A DNA stretch of 64,000 nt from Actinoallomurus iriomotensis (GCF_030269445.1 NZ_BSTJ01000003.1:885266-949265), one strand, 5' to 3'; positions 1 to 7,992 are shown, numbered from the stretch's first letter. Program-made: numbers and translations. The notes: a model not told the origin generated them from the letters alone.

Positions 1-32
1 CTGGACAATAAGGGTGGGGTGGAGGCCCCCGG

Positions 33-74
33 GCGGGAGGGCTCCAGGCGGGAGGGCTCCAGGCGGGAGGGCTT
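33..74. repeat. Short tandem repeat, 15-bp unit, about 2.8 copies
   Basis: A 15-base unit beginning gcgggagggctccag is repeated at 33-47, 48-62 and partly 63-74. It lies upstream of the TetR gene. If translated in the TetR frame it would encode an REGSR-like repeat, but the better start at 160 leaves it in the 5' region. Confidence 0.8.
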
Positions 75-159
75 CGCCGACCTGGGCCGGGGGTTCGGAT
101 GGCTTCGTAATATGGTCGCACCATCTGGCGGTACGGCGACCGCCGAGCGGGAGGGACAC

Positions 160-1209
160 GTGGCGCGGCTCACCAGGGTGGAGACTCAGGAGCGCAACCG
201 CGCCAAGGTGCTGGCCGCCGCGCGGGAGGAGTTCGCCGAACGGGGCTACCGCGACGCCAAGGTCGACCGGATCGCCGAACGCGCCGAGCTCACCCGTGGC
301 GCGGTCTACTCCAACTTTCCCGGCAAGCGGGCCCTCTACTTCGCCGTGCTGGCCGACGAGGCCGAGCGCGCGCCCCGGCCGGAGCAGCACGGCCGTACTC
401 CGTCGGAGGCGCTCGGCGCGTTCGCCCGCGCCTGGCTCGCCCGGCTGCCGCTCGCCGGTGGCGAACCCGGCCGGCTCGGTCTCGAACTCCTGCCCGAGGT
501 GATCACCGATGATCGGACCCGGCAGGCGTTCGCGCAGCTCACCCGCCTCGACGCGCTGCTGCTCGGCCTGGCGCTCGAAGGGGTGGACGGCAGGCGGCTC
601 CGCATGGTCCGGGCCGCGGAGACGGCGCTGACCACACTGCACGGGGCCAGCCGCCTCGCCGCGGCGGCGCCCGGCTTCGTGGAGCCCTTCACCGTCGTCA
701 GCGCCTGCGAGCGGCTGACCGACCTCGACCTCGGTGACGGCTGGCCGCCGGCGCATCTGCCGTACGTCCCCGACGCCCGCGCCGTCGACGAACCGTGGCC
801 CGCTCCACCGGTGGTGGACGCCGTACGCGGCGAGGCCACCCGGCTCGACGGTGACGGCGTGGTGGCGATCCTCGGCCTCCACCGGCTGGAGGCCGCCGAG
901 GAGGCCGTACGCGCCCTGCCTCCGGGTGAGACGGTCACCGTCGTCCTGGTCAGTGGCGATCCGGGCGAGTTCGCGCCGCTCGCCCGGCTCACCGTCGCCG
1001 ACCTGTGCGGCTGTCTCCGTCAGGCGTTCCCGTCCGCGCCGGCGCTCCGGGTGGTGCACGACCCGGCGGGTACGGTCGCGGCCGCGGCCGGTGTCCCAGC
1101 GGTCAGCGACGTCACCGAGACCGCGATCCGCGTCCACGCAGGCCGCGTCGTCGCCCGAGCCGACGCCCACGGCGCCTGCCACGCGGCCGCCTCGGCCCAG
1201 GCACACTGA
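160..1209 (+). CDS. TetR-family regulator with C-terminal thioredoxin-like domain
   Basis: A DNA-binding transcription regulator of 349 residues. The first ~60 residues form a typical TetR helix-turn-helix, with a recognition-helix stretch ending AVYSNFPGKRALYFAVL. A ligand domain follows to about residue 190. The last ~110 residues are not part of a standard TetR protein. They read like a thioredoxin/peroxiredoxin-type fold, with VTVVLVS, then VVHDPAGTVAAAAGV, then a GRVVARADAHG strand, and no CxxC. The GTG at 160 is chosen because GGGAGGG lies just upstream; the frame stays open back to 19. TetR is usually ~200 residues, so the length is odd. The TetR identity is firm and the fold of the tail is an inference. 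Confidence 0.85.
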   Translation: MARLTRVETQERNRAKVLAAAREEFAERGYRDAKVDRIAERAELTRGAVYSNFPGKRALYFAVLADEAERAPRPEQHGRTPSEALGAFARAWLARLPLAGGEPGRLGLELLPEVITDDRTRQAFAQLTRLDALLLGLALEGVDGRRLRMVRAAETALTTLHGASRLAAAAPGFVEPFTVVSACERLTDLDLGDGWPPAHLPYVPDARAVDEPWPAPPVVDAVRGEATRLDGDGVVAILGLHRLEAAEEAVRALPPGETVTVVLVSGDPGEFAPLARLTVADLCGCLRQAFPSAPALRVVHDPAGTVAAAAGVPAVSDVTETAIRVHAGRVVARADAHGACHAAASAQAH

Positions 1210-1339
1210 CCTCCACCGACACCTCGACCCGGGCGCCGGCTCCGGACGAATCCACGATCCGCCGTCCTGTTTGGCGCTCCTCGAACGGGTAGGGCGAGCC
1301 CTCGGCACGAAACGCGATCCCGGTACGAGGGAGGACGAC

Positions 1340-1518
1340 GTGAAGGGTCTGGTCTCCAACGATCCGCGGGACGTCAGCGTCGATGAGGTCCCGGACGCGG
1401 CCGTCGAACGGCCGACCGACGCGTCAGTCACGAGCTGCCCCTGGCCGAGGCACCGGACGCGTACCGGCACTTCGACGCACGCGACGACGCCTGGACCAAG
1501 GTCGTCGTCAAGCCGTGA
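1340..1518 (+). pseudogene. Zinc-dependent alcohol dehydrogenase remnant (N- and C-terminal ends only)
   Basis: A GTG at 1340, with GAGGGAGG upstream, opens about 30 codons reading VKGLVSNDPRDVSVDEVPDA and on to ERPTDAS. This is the characteristic N-terminus of glutathione-independent formaldehyde dehydrogenase-type zinc alcohol dehydrogenases. At about 1428-1432 the frame changes, and the next ~28 codons (1432-1518) read ELPLAEAPDAYRHFDARDD then WTKVVVKP and stop. That is the C-terminus of the same family. The ~330 central residues, including all zinc and cofactor sites, are missing. An intact family member lies at 21472-22644, but its ends differ in sequence, so this is not a simple partial copy of it. 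Confidence 0.85.
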
Positions 1519-1559
1519 GCACGGCACGGGTATGGCTGCGTTGTACGGAAGGAGAAGTC

Positions 1560-1967
1560 ATGGGCGACAAGAGCGATAAGCACGGTGCACGGCTCGACGA
1601 CCAGCTCCGGCACGAGACCGAGGGCCTCGTGCGCGGCGGCGGTCCGACGCATGCCGAGCGAGGCAACGATCCCGAACCGGTGGAGACGGACGCGGGCCGG
1701 GATCCGACGGCGGCGAGTTCGTCGCGCACCGTGGGCGCCCCGCCGGGCATGTCCCCGGAGGACGTGGCGGCCCGGAGCGAGTTCGCCAAGGTCCTGGCCG
1801 GAGCGCGGTACCCGGCGACGCCGGACCAGCTGTCCGCCCACGTGGCGGACGAGGGCGCGCCGGACGTCGCGGTGAGGGCCCTCGGCGACCTGCCGAAGCG
1901 GCAGTACGACGGTCTCCCGGAAGTGATGGACGCGCTCGGGTACGGGCACGAGACCGAGAGGTTCTGA
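1560..1967 (+). CDS. DUF2795 domain protein
   Basis: A 135-residue cytosolic protein of unknown function. The first ~75 residues are polar and low in complexity. The C-terminal part, from about KVLAGARYPATPDQL to VMDALGYG, matches the DUF2795 family, small proteins common in actinomycetes and often stress-induced. The ATG at 1560 has AAGGAG seven bases upstream. A GGGTAT sequence at 1528-1533 resembles the -10 box of sigma-B-type promoters, but I find no good -35 partner. The gene ends at a strong bidirectional hairpin at 1981-2010. Confidence 0.85.
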   Translation: MGDKSDKHGARLDDQLRHETEGLVRGGGPTHAERGNDPEPVETDAGRDPTAASSSRTVGAPPGMSPEDVAARSEFAKVLAGARYPATPDQLSAHVADEGAPDVAVRALGDLPKRQYDGLPEVMDALGYGHETERF

Positions 1968-1980
1968 GAGACGAAACGGG

Positions 1981-2010
1981 ACGGGCCCGCCGCTGTCGCG
2001 GCGGGCCCGT
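1981..2010. terminator. Bidirectional hairpin terminator
   Basis: A perfect 13-bp stem (acgggcccgccgc, loop tgtc, then the complement) lies between the convergent DUF2795 gene and the S53 peptidase gene. It has no U-tract, which is usual in actinomycetes. Confidence 0.8.
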
Positions 2011-2026
2011 CCGTCGGGAGTGGGGG

Positions 2027-3223
2027 TCAGAAGGCTCCGGTGCCGTTCGGCGTGCCGAGGCCGGTCGGGCCGTCCCAGCCGGTGCCCGCGTGGCACCACT
2101 TGGTGGTGGAGCAGCTGCCGTTGCTGCCCGAGGTCACGTCGAACAGCGACGAGGAGTGGGTGTACGGGTAGTTGTTGTCGATGCTCGCCGCGTTGGCGGC
2201 CAGGCCGTACACGCCCGCGATGACCGGTGCGGCGACGCTGGTGCCGCCGAAGACCATCCAGCCACTCTGGCCCTGGTAGGCGGTGCTGTCGTAGACGGCG
2301 ACGCCGGTGGCCGGGTCGGCCACCGCGGAGACGTCAGCGACGGCGCGGCGGGAGCAGCCGGTGAGGCCGGACTGGCCGCTCAGCGCGGTGTTGTAGCTGG
2401 AGCAGCCGCTGCCCGCGCCGCTCCAGGCGGTCTCGGTCCAGCCGCGGCTGTTGCTCGCGGACCTGAGCGAGGTGCCGCCGACGGCGGTCACGTAGTGGGA
2501 GGACGCCGGGTACTCCACGCCGTAGCCGGAGTCACCGGAGCTGACCGTGATGGCCTTGCCCGGGTGGTTGTAGTACGAGCCGTAGCTGGAGTCGGAGGCG
2601 TCGGAGCCGCCGTAGCTGTTGCTGATGACGTTGGCGAGCCGCGCCGCGGTGTTCTCCGCGGTGCCCAGGTTGGCGAAGGACGCGGAGGTCGCCTCGACCA
2701 GGACGATCTTGCAGTTCGGGCAGACCGCGGAGACCATGTCGAGGTCCAGGGAGATCTCCTGCGCCCAGCCGCCGTCGGTGGCCGGGTAGGACGACGTGCC
2801 GCCGGTCTGGTTGACCTTCTTGAAGCAGCCGTTCGCGGTCGTGCAGGCCGGCAGCCCGTACTGGCTGCGGTAGACGCCGAGGTCGGCCTCTGCGGTCGGC
2901 GCGTTGTAGGCGTCGACGATCGCGACCGTCTGGCCGGAACCGGCGCTGGAGGACGGCAGCTTGTAGGCGCTCTGCAGGTTGGCGGGCGAGAGGCCCGAGG
3001 GCGCGGCGAGCGCGGCGCGGAGGGCCGTCTCGCTCGTGGCCACGTCGTTGCGTACCAGGGCGTCGCAGTTCGCGACGCCGGCCCGCGCCGTCGCGCATGA
3101 GTGGTGGAAGGAGTGGGAGACGGGCGGCGCCGCCTGGGGCGTGGCGTTGGCCGCCGAGGACAGGAAGGGGACCAGGGCGAGAACCAGTCCGCCCAGGATG
3201 GTCCCGGTCACGCGTCGTCGCAT
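2027..3223 (-). CDS. Secreted S53 (sedolisin) serine peptidase
   Basis: A 398-residue exported protease. A signal peptide (MRRRVTGTILGG through SSAANA) is followed by a short pro-region and an S53 catalytic domain. The E-x-x-x-D pair is in GWAQEISLDLD, the oxyanion region in SSGDSGYG, and the nucleophile Ser in GGTSVAAP. Several cysteines suggest disulfides outside the cell. S53 enzymes are acid-active endo- or tripeptidyl peptidases; the substrate cannot be told from sequence. It is monocistronic and converges on DUF2795. The upstream region 3224-3400 is comparatively AT-rich and must hold the promoter. Confidence 0.9.
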   Translation of the reverse strand: MRRRVTGTILGGLVLALVPFLSSAANATPQAAPPVSHSFHHSCATARAGVANCDALVRNDVATSETALRAALAAPSGLSPANLQSAYKLPSSSAGSGQTVAIVDAYNAPTAEADLGVYRSQYGLPACTTANGCFKKVNQTGGTSSYPATDGGWAQEISLDLDMVSAVCPNCKIVLVEATSASFANLGTAENTAARLANVISNSYGGSDASDSSYGSYYNHPGKAITVSSGDSGYGVEYPASSHYVTAVGGTSLRSASNSRGWTETAWSGAGSGCSSYNTALSGQSGLTGCSRRAVADVSAVADPATGVAVYDSTAYQGQSGWMVFGGTSVAAPVIAGVYGLAANAASIDNNYPYTHSSSLFDVTSGSNGSCSTTKWCHAGTGWDGPTGLGTPNGTGAF

Positions 3224-3622
3224 GGGCTCTCCTCAGAGCTGGCGGGGGGAACGACGTGCGAATCCTGACATATAAGTCATCGCGACATGAAGCACTGAAT
3301 CAGCGGCGAAATTTCGGCATGATCAACACTTCTGTCAGAAGGCAGTCGAGGCCGCCGACCATGGCGGATGAGTGAGGAGAGTCAAGAATCGGTAAAGTCG
3401 CCTGATGCGCGGCGGTGCCCGCCTCGGCTCGTCAGCGCGGCGTGGCAGGCGAAAGTCAGCCGTTGACGTCGCATGTCAAGGGAAATCAACGATCTTGTCG
3501 GACCACTGTCGGCCAGAGGCGGCGGACCGTGGGGCGGGTCCGCGCAGAAAACGAACCAGTCAGGAACAGGCCGAGGCCGCCCCCGCTCCGTGGGCGGCGG
3601 GGACGGCCCGGCGGTCGTCCGG
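3224..3622. other. Intergenic region without a convincing gene
   Basis: About 400 bases between the S53 peptidase start and the end of the DUF5709 gene. The left half is comparatively AT-rich and likely contains the peptidase promoter, but I cannot pick a clear -35/-10 pair. The short open frames here (for example 3382-3672 on the minus strand) are rich in Arg/Pro/Ser, lack a good ribosome site and look like high-GC noise. Confidence 0.6.
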
Positions 3623-4003
3623 TCAGCCTTCGCGCTCCACCCGCATCGCGGCCTCCTCCGCGGTGAAGCCACCCGAGTCCGGGCCGACGTCCTCGGCGAT
3701 CTCCTCGCTCTCGGTGTCGTCTCGGACGCCTTCGTCCTGCTGCACCAGCCGGCCGGCGCCGCGCGGGGTCTCCGTGGCGCCGCCGGCTCCGACGTCGGGC
3801 TCCTCGCGGCTCAGCCGGCCGTCCAGCGACTCGCCCTCACGCTCTTCCTCGGCGGTCGTGCCGAAGTCCTCCAACGCCACGGGTTCGTCGCCGGGTACCG
3901 GCGCCTGCTGGGGATCCTCGGCCCACTGCTGCTGGGGATAACCGTCCTGCAGGTCCGGGATCCCCTCGTCCTCCAGCTCCGAACGCGGGTCACGGTTCGT
4001 CAT
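3623..4003 (-). CDS. DUF5709 family acidic protein
   Basis: A 126-residue, very acidic, proline- and glutamate-rich cytosolic protein starting MTNRDPRSELEDEGIPDLQD. It resembles the DUF5709 family of actinomycetes, whose function is unknown. The ATG at 4003 is chosen for the GAGGAGG just upstream; the longer open frame extends into the preceding gene and is not needed. It lies 11 bases after the F420-oxidoreductase stop on the same strand, so the two probably share a transcript and the sigma-B-like promoter at 5032-5056. Confidence 0.85.
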   Translation of the reverse strand: MTNRDPRSELEDEGIPDLQDGYPQQQWAEDPQQAPVPGDEPVALEDFGTTAEEEREGESLDGRLSREEPDVGAGGATETPRGAGRLVQQDEGVRDDTESEEIAEDVGPDSGGFTAEEAAMRVEREG

Positions 4004-4014
4004 ATCGGGCCTCC

Positions 4015-4980
4015 TCAAAGGGATCGCAGGGCCGGGAGGAGCTCGCGCTCCGCCCAGCCGATGAACTCGTCCTGATGGTCGGCGCCGATCTGGACGAGGG
4101 CGATCTCGTCGAAACCGGCGTCGACGAACGGCTTGATCTTCCGGACGTGCTCGTCGACGTCCGGGCCGCACGGCAGCTGCTCGGCGACCTGTTCGGGCGT
4201 GACGAACTCCGTCGCGGCCTCGAAGGCCGGCGGGCCGACCAGGTCCGCGTTGACCTTCCAGCCGAGCCCGAACCACCGGAACTGCTCATGGGCGCGCTTC
4301 ATCGCGGCGTCGCGGTCGGTGTCGTAGGCGACCGCGATCTGCCCGATGCGCGGCTTGCCGGCGCCGCCGGCCTCGTCGAACATCTCGCCGAGCTCCCGCT
4401 TGGGCTCCGTCGCGATCATGAGGTCGGCCTTCTCCCCGGCGAGGTGGCACGAGCTCTTGCCGGACACCGCGATACCGATCGGCACCCGGGTCTCCGGCAG
4501 GTCCCAGAGCCTGGCCTGCTCGACGTCGTAGTACTCGCCCCGGTAGCTCACCTCGTCGCCGTCGAACAGCTTGGAGATCACCTCGACCGCCTCGGTGAGC
4601 ATCTCGTGGCGTACGCCGGCCAGGGGCCAGCCCTGCCCGACGACGTGCTCGTTGAGGTTCTCCCCCGCGCCGAGCCCGAGCCGGAACCGCCCGCCGGACA
4701 GGATCTGCACGGTCGCCGCCTTCTGGGCCACCACGGCCGGGTGGTAGCGGACGATCGGGCAGGTCACGAAGGTCATCAGCGGGATTCGCTCGGTGGCCTG
4801 GGCGGCCGCGCCCAGGATGGACCACGCGTATCCGGAGTGGCCCTGGGACCGCAGCCAGGGCTGATAGTGGTCACTGATCACCGAGAAGTCGAAACCGGCG
4901 CGCTCGGCCGCCTGGACGTCGCGTACCAGCTGGTCCGGGGGTGCCTGCTCGCACATCATCGTGTATCCGAAAGCCGTCAT
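4015..4980 (-). CDS. LLM-class F420-dependent oxidoreductase (TIGR03557-like)
   Basis: A 321-residue cytosolic TIM-barrel oxidoreductase of the luciferase-like superfamily, close to the F420-dependent glucose-6-phosphate dehydrogenase/TIGR03557 group. Visible signatures are MTAFGYTMMCEQAPPDQLV at the start, VISDHYQPWLRSQGHSGY, and RFRLGLGAGENLNEHVVG. Such enzymes move hydride between cofactor F420 and an organic substrate; the substrate is unknown here. The start has a GGAGGGAGAGGAA ribosome site. DUF5709 follows in the same operon. A GAAT-N15-GGGTAG promoter upstream suggests general-stress control. Confidence 0.9.
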   Translation of the reverse strand: MTAFGYTMMCEQAPPDQLVRDVQAAERAGFDFSVISDHYQPWLRSQGHSGYAWSILGAAAQATERIPLMTFVTCPIVRYHPAVVAQKAATVQILSGGRFRLGLGAGENLNEHVVGQGWPLAGVRHEMLTEAVEVISKLFDGDEVSYRGEYYDVEQARLWDLPETRVPIGIAVSGKSSCHLAGEKADLMIATEPKRELGEMFDEAGGAGKPRIGQIAVAYDTDRDAAMKRAHEQFRWFGLGWKVNADLVGPPAFEAATEFVTPEQVAEQLPCGPDVDEHVRKIKPFVDAGFDEIALVQIGADHQDEFIGWAERELLPALRSL

Positions 4981-5031
4981 CTCGGTGTTCCTCTCCCTCC
5001 TCCGTACGGGCGCCCGCCGGTACGGCGAGCC

Positions 5032-5056
5032 CTACCCGGGCACGCCTCACGCATTC
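5032..5056 (-). promoter_or_regulatory. Sigma-B-type promoter of the F420 oxidoreductase operon
   Basis: On the minus strand GAAT, 15 bases, then GGGTAG. This matches the GNNT-N14-16-GGGTA pattern known for Streptomyces sigma-B and its relatives. It lies about 50 bases before the start codon at 4980. Confidence 0.6.
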
Positions 5057-5062
5057 GAGGCG

Positions 5063-5353
5063 TCAGGGCCGGGTCCGTACCTTCAGGCGGCGGCGCCGGC
5101 GGGCCCTGAGCAGAGACTGCCGCTGCTGCTCGGTGCGCCCGCCCCAGATGCCGTCCTTGATGCGGTTGGTCAGGGCGTAGCGGAGGCACTCGGCCTGGAC
5201 CTGGCATCCGTCGCAGATGGCGCGGGCCCGGTCGGCGCTCGCCTCGCTCGAGCTGATCGGGAAGAAGAGTTCCGGATCCTCGTCCTGGCAGGCTCCCTCG
5301 GTCATCCAGGGGGCCGGGGCCATGTCGATGAGCGTGGTGGTCATGATTTCCAT
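5063..5353 (-). CDS. WhiB-family iron-sulfur regulator
   Basis: A 96-residue transcription factor that binds a [4Fe-4S] cluster and usually partners the primary sigma factor. The four cysteine ligands are seen in GACQDEDPELFF, then ICDGCQVQAECL. A GIWGG turn and a basic tail (RARRRRRLKVR) complete the family pattern. The start at 5353 is used; an ATG at 5344 (MTTTLIDMAP) is equally possible. A GGGTAC sequence just upstream resembles a sigma-B-type -10 box without a clear -35. Confidence 0.95.
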   Translation of the reverse strand: MEIMTTTLIDMAPAPWMTEGACQDEDPELFFPISSSEASADRARAICDGCQVQAECLRYALTNRIKDGIWGGRTEQQRQSLLRARRRRRLKVRTRP

Positions 5354-5402
5354 CTCTCGGGGAAGTTTCGCGGGCGTACCCGCTCGAGCGGTGGTGCGCG
5401 GA

Positions 5403-6092
5403 TCAGACCGGAGCCTGGTCGGGCTCGCGCAGGGCCTCAGTGGCCGGTTCGGACGGCGCGGGAAGCGCCCGGAGCGTCGGACGGGCGCGCAGGCACCGCC
5501 ACATCTCCTCGGCGTACGGCAGCGCGCCGAAGAGCACCAGGGCGGCGATCAGCCCGGTCCGGGTGGAGCGGGACAGCGGATCGTGCCGTTTGAGCCGCAG
5601 CCGGAAGCGCGGCGCACGCCGGTCGCCGCCGACGAGGGCACGCGCCTGGTCCCAGTGCAGCGCGGTCAGGAACCCGGTCGCCATCAGCGGGACGACCTCG
5701 AGCAGGCTGTGGAGGTGCTGCTCGATCGGGGTGACCCTGCGGCGTTCCTCGGCGTAGGCCTGATCCCAGTAGGCGGTGGCGCCGTGCAGGCCGAGCGCCC
5801 CGGCCGAGGCCAGCAGCACTCCGGCGTTGACCTCGCAGAACAGTCCCAGCATCACGGGGACGCCGGTCTCGGTCATCATCAGCAGGTGGATGGCCGACTC
5901 ACGGGGACCGGCGGTCGTCTCGATGTGGGTCTGCCGGTGGCGGTACCAGTCGGCCAGCCCCGCGCCGAGCCAGAGCGGCATGACTCCGCCGAGCAGCAGC
6001 CGGCGGGTGGCGGTCTCCACGCCCAGCGTCCGCCGTACGTCGCCGGGCCCGTGCGTCACCGCGGCGGCCAGCCGGCGCGGGGACGGCCTCAT
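5403..6092 (-). CDS. His-rich integral membrane protein, unknown
   Basis: A 229-residue protein with several predicted membrane helices (for example around LLLGGVMPLWLGAGLADW and VPVMLGLFCEVNAGVLLASAG). His/acid clusters such as ADWYRHRQTHIE, LHGATAYWDQAYAEERR and IEQHLHSLLEVVPL look conserved-type and could bind metal, as in membrane di-iron proteins, but this is inference. Relatives occur in actinomycete genomes as hypothetical membrane proteins. It sits between WhiB and SRPBCC genes within the stress-type block. Confidence 0.7.
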   Translation of the reverse strand: MRPSPRRLAAAVTHGPGDVRRTLGVETATRRLLLGGVMPLWLGAGLADWYRHRQTHIETTAGPRESAIHLLMMTETGVPVMLGLFCEVNAGVLLASAGALGLHGATAYWDQAYAEERRRVTPIEQHLHSLLEVVPLMATGFLTALHWDQARALVGGDRRAPRFRLRLKRHDPLSRSTRTGLIAALVLFGALPYAEEMWRCLRARPTLRALPAPSEPATEALREPDQAPV

Positions 6093-6161
6093 CGGTGCGT
6101 TCCCTTCGTTGAGGAAGGCAGACCGTCCCGCTGCGGGGACGGCCTCGCCTACCGGTGTGGA

Positions 6162-6623
6162 TCAGGGCTCCGGGCGATCGACGTTCCCCCGCCAGGCGCC
6201 GGTCTCGCGGCCCCGGCTCTCGATGAACTCCTTGAACCGCTTGAGGTCGGACTTGGCCCGCCTCTTGAGCAGCCCCGCCTTGTCCGCGACGTTCTCCAGG
6301 AACCCCTCGGGGTCGACGTCCATCTGCGTGGTGACGCGCGTCGTGTTCGGGCCCGTACGGTGGAACGTGACGACGCCGGCGTGCTCCGGCCCCTCGGTGG
6401 AGTGCCAGGCCACCCGCTCGTCGGGGATCTGCTCGGTGATCTGCGCGTCGAACTCACGGGTCACCCCGGCCATCTTGACGCGCCAGTGCGTCATCGTGTC
6501 CGTGACCTGGTTGACCTCTTCGACGCCCTCCATGAACTCGGGGAACTCCGCGAACTGAGTCCACTGGTTGTAGACGGTATGGATCGGTACGTTGACGTCC
6601 ACACTTTCGGTAACGGTACTCAT
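6162..6623 (-). CDS. SRPBCC (polyketide cyclase/dehydrase-like) protein
   Basis: A 153-residue protein of the START/SRPBCC helix-grip fold. The pattern MSTVTESVDVNVPIHTVYNQ, then FPEFMEGVEEV, then the long C-terminal helix region DLKRFKEFIESRG is typical of small SRPBCC proteins that bind hydrophobic ligands. The ATG at 6623 is chosen because GGAGG precedes it; the open frame 21 codons longer lacks support. A near-ideal sigma-B-type promoter (GTTT-N15-GGGTAG) lies at 6664-6688. Ligand and partners are unknown. Confidence 0.85.
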   Translation of the reverse strand: MSTVTESVDVNVPIHTVYNQWTQFAEFPEFMEGVEEVNQVTDTMTHWRVKMAGVTREFDAQITEQIPDERVAWHSTEGPEHAGVVTFHRTGPNTTRVTTQMDVDPEGFLENVADKAGLLKRRAKSDLKRFKEFIESRGRETGAWRGNVDRPEP

Positions 6624-6663
6624 CGTGTACCTCCACTCTTCGTGTTCGGGTACATGGCTCGCG

Positions 6664-6688
6664 CTACCCGGCCTCGTCTGGGGCAAAC
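6664..6688 (-). promoter_or_regulatory. Sigma-B-type promoter of the SRPBCC gene
   Basis: On the minus strand GTTT, 15 bases, then GGGTAG. It would start transcription about 35 bases before the ATG at 6623. This is the best match to the stress-sigma consensus in the window. Confidence 0.7.
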
Positions 6689-6764
6689 AGGGCGTCCCGA
6701 AATCCCTCCTAGATCGACGAAAGCGCCCGTGACCAGGCCTTTCACCACAGGCGCCGCCGCCGCT

Positions 6765-6790
6765 GAATCAACACGCGCGCGAGGGGGTAG
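6765..6790 (+). promoter_or_regulatory. Possible sigma-B-type promoter of the acidic small gene
   Basis: GAAT, 16 bases, then GGGTAG, ending 9 bases before the ATG at 6800. The transcript would have almost no leader. It is weaker than its divergent neighbour at 6664-6688. Confidence 0.4.
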
Positions 6791-6799
6791 GGCGGGCGC

Positions 6800-7042
6800 A
6801 TGACCGAAAAAGAGGAGCTCGGCCACGAACCCGAAACGACCGACGACCGCCGGTTCGCCCCGGTGACGCGGGGGTCGGACGCCCGCGGCCGTACCGTCCC
6901 GCCGGACGAGGAGGGCATGTCCCGGCAGGAGGACGAGGCGGGTGGTACCGGGGTGCCGGGAGTGGATGTGGGCCATCCCGACGCACTGCCGCCCGACGAG
7001 GAGGGCGTACGCGAGGCGGAGGAGCACGACGACACCCGGTGA
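6800..7042 (+). CDS. Small acidic protein with two PPDEEG repeats
   Basis: An 80-residue, strongly acidic, probably disordered protein. The motif PPDEEG occurs twice (TVPPDEEGMS and LPPDEEGVRE), separated by about 30 residues. No known domain is recognised. Codon third positions are GC-rich as in neighbouring genes, which supports coding. It is divergent from the SRPBCC gene, and a GAAT-N16-GGGTAG promoter-like sequence ends 9 bases upstream. Together with DUF2795 and DUF5709 it looks like a stress-induced hydrophilic protein. Confidence 0.65.
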   Translation: MTEKEELGHEPETTDDRRFAPVTRGSDARGRTVPPDEEGMSRQEDEAGGTGVPGVDVGHPDALPPDEEGVREAEEHDDTR

Positions 7043-7088
7043 GCGGACGGTCGGCCGATGGTTGCCGTACGTGAATTTCTCGAAATCG

Positions 7089-7113
7089 GAATGATCGGCT
7101 TTTTCGCGGGTAG
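7089..7113 (+). promoter_or_regulatory. Sigma-B-type promoter of the 7177-8784 operon
   Basis: GAAT, 15 bases, then GGGTAG, the same spacing and -35 as the promoter at 5032-5056. It lies about 60 bases before the ATG at 7177. Confidence 0.55.
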
Positions 7114-7176
7114 CGCGGATCCTCGGCCGGTCGACGGTGTCGCGACCGGCGTCTCCTCGGCGAAAAGGTGGTGGCC

Positions 7177-7503
7177 ATGGTGGCTCGTCGGCAGGAAACC
7201 GAGTCGGTGGAGGACGTTCGCTCCCGGTTGCTGGCGCGGTTTCCGGAGGACGCCGCCGAGGTGAACCGGCAGTTCAACCTCGCGGTCGCGTGCGCCGACC
7301 ACCTCGGTGTCCGGCTGACCCCGCCGATGCTGGAGAACCTCGTCGTCGAACGCCTCCAGGCCAAGGCCGCCGCCCGGCCGCCCCGCATCTCGCCGGCCGT
7401 GCCGCTCGTGTGCCGTCGCCCGCGGAGCGGTGACACCGAGTCCCGGCGCCCGGGTAGCACCTGGGGAGGGAAGCGAACAACGTCGTCCACGGGGGATTCC
7501 TGA
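7177..7503 (+). CDS. Small helical protein, possibly of the three-helix-bundle dimerization type
   Basis: A 108-residue protein. Residues ~5-65 (VEDVRSRLLARFPEDAAEVN, later LTPPMLENLVVERLQAKAAA) look like a compact helical bundle similar to the small three-helix dimerization domains of actinomycetes; this assignment is tentative. The last 40 residues are Arg/Ser/Thr-rich. The ATG at 7177 is preceded by AAAGGTGG. Its TGA overlaps the ATG of the next gene (TGATG at 7501-7505), so the two are translationally coupled. Confidence 0.6.
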   Translation: MVARRQETESVEDVRSRLLARFPEDAAEVNRQFNLAVACADHLGVRLTPPMLENLVVERLQAKAAARPPRISPAVPLVCRRPRSGDTESRRPGSTWGGKRTTSSTGDS

Positions 7504-7991
7504 TGAAAGACCACCTGATCGCGGGGCTGCTGGCCGGGGCGGCCGGTACGACGGCGCTGAACGCCGTCACGTACGTCGACATGGCGGTGCGCGGGCGGGG
7601 CGCCAGCGGCATACCGGAGCAGCTGGCCGGCCGCGCCACGGACGCCGCCGGCCTGGACCTCGGCGACGAGGAGACCGCCGAGAACCGCCGGCAGGGGCTC
7701 GCGGGCCTGCTGGGCATCGCCACCGGCGTAGGGGTGAGCGCCGCGTACGGCCTGCTGGACGGTCTGGTCGGCGACCCCCGATCCTCGGTGGGCGAGGTCG
7801 CGGCGAGCGCGGTGGCCCTGGGAGTCGTGGCGGCCCTCGCCAGCGACACCCCCGCCGCCGCCGCGGGCCTGACCGATCCGCGCGACTGGCCGGCCTCGTC
7901 CTGGATCTCCGACGCGGTGCCGCACCTGGCCTACGGCGCGGTCGCCGCGATCACCTACGACCGCCTGATCCGGCGCCGGTACTCCTGTTGA
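7503..7991 (+). CDS. Conserved actinomycete membrane protein
   Basis: A 162-residue protein with hydrophobic segments at the N-terminus (IAGLLAGAAGTTALNAVTYVD), middle (LLGIATGVGVSAAYGLLDGL) and around VAASAVALGVVAALAS. It resembles small DUF1440-like inner-membrane proteins, but the family match is unsure. It overlaps the preceding stop and ends one base before the Fpg/Nei gene, placing it in a three-gene operon under the GGGTAG promoter at 7089-7113. Confidence 0.75.
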   Translation: MKDHLIAGLLAGAAGTTALNAVTYVDMAVRGRGASGIPEQLAGRATDAAGLDLGDEETAENRRQGLAGLLGIATGVGVSAAYGLLDGLVGDPRSSVGEVAASAVALGVVAALASDTPAAAAGLTDPRDWPASSWISDAVPHLAYGAVAAITYDRLIRRRYSC

Positions 7992-7992
7992 C

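Noticed and set aside
3382..3672. 96-codon minus-strand open frame
   Set aside because: It overlaps the end of DUF5709 and has no family, ribosome site or coding-type third positions.
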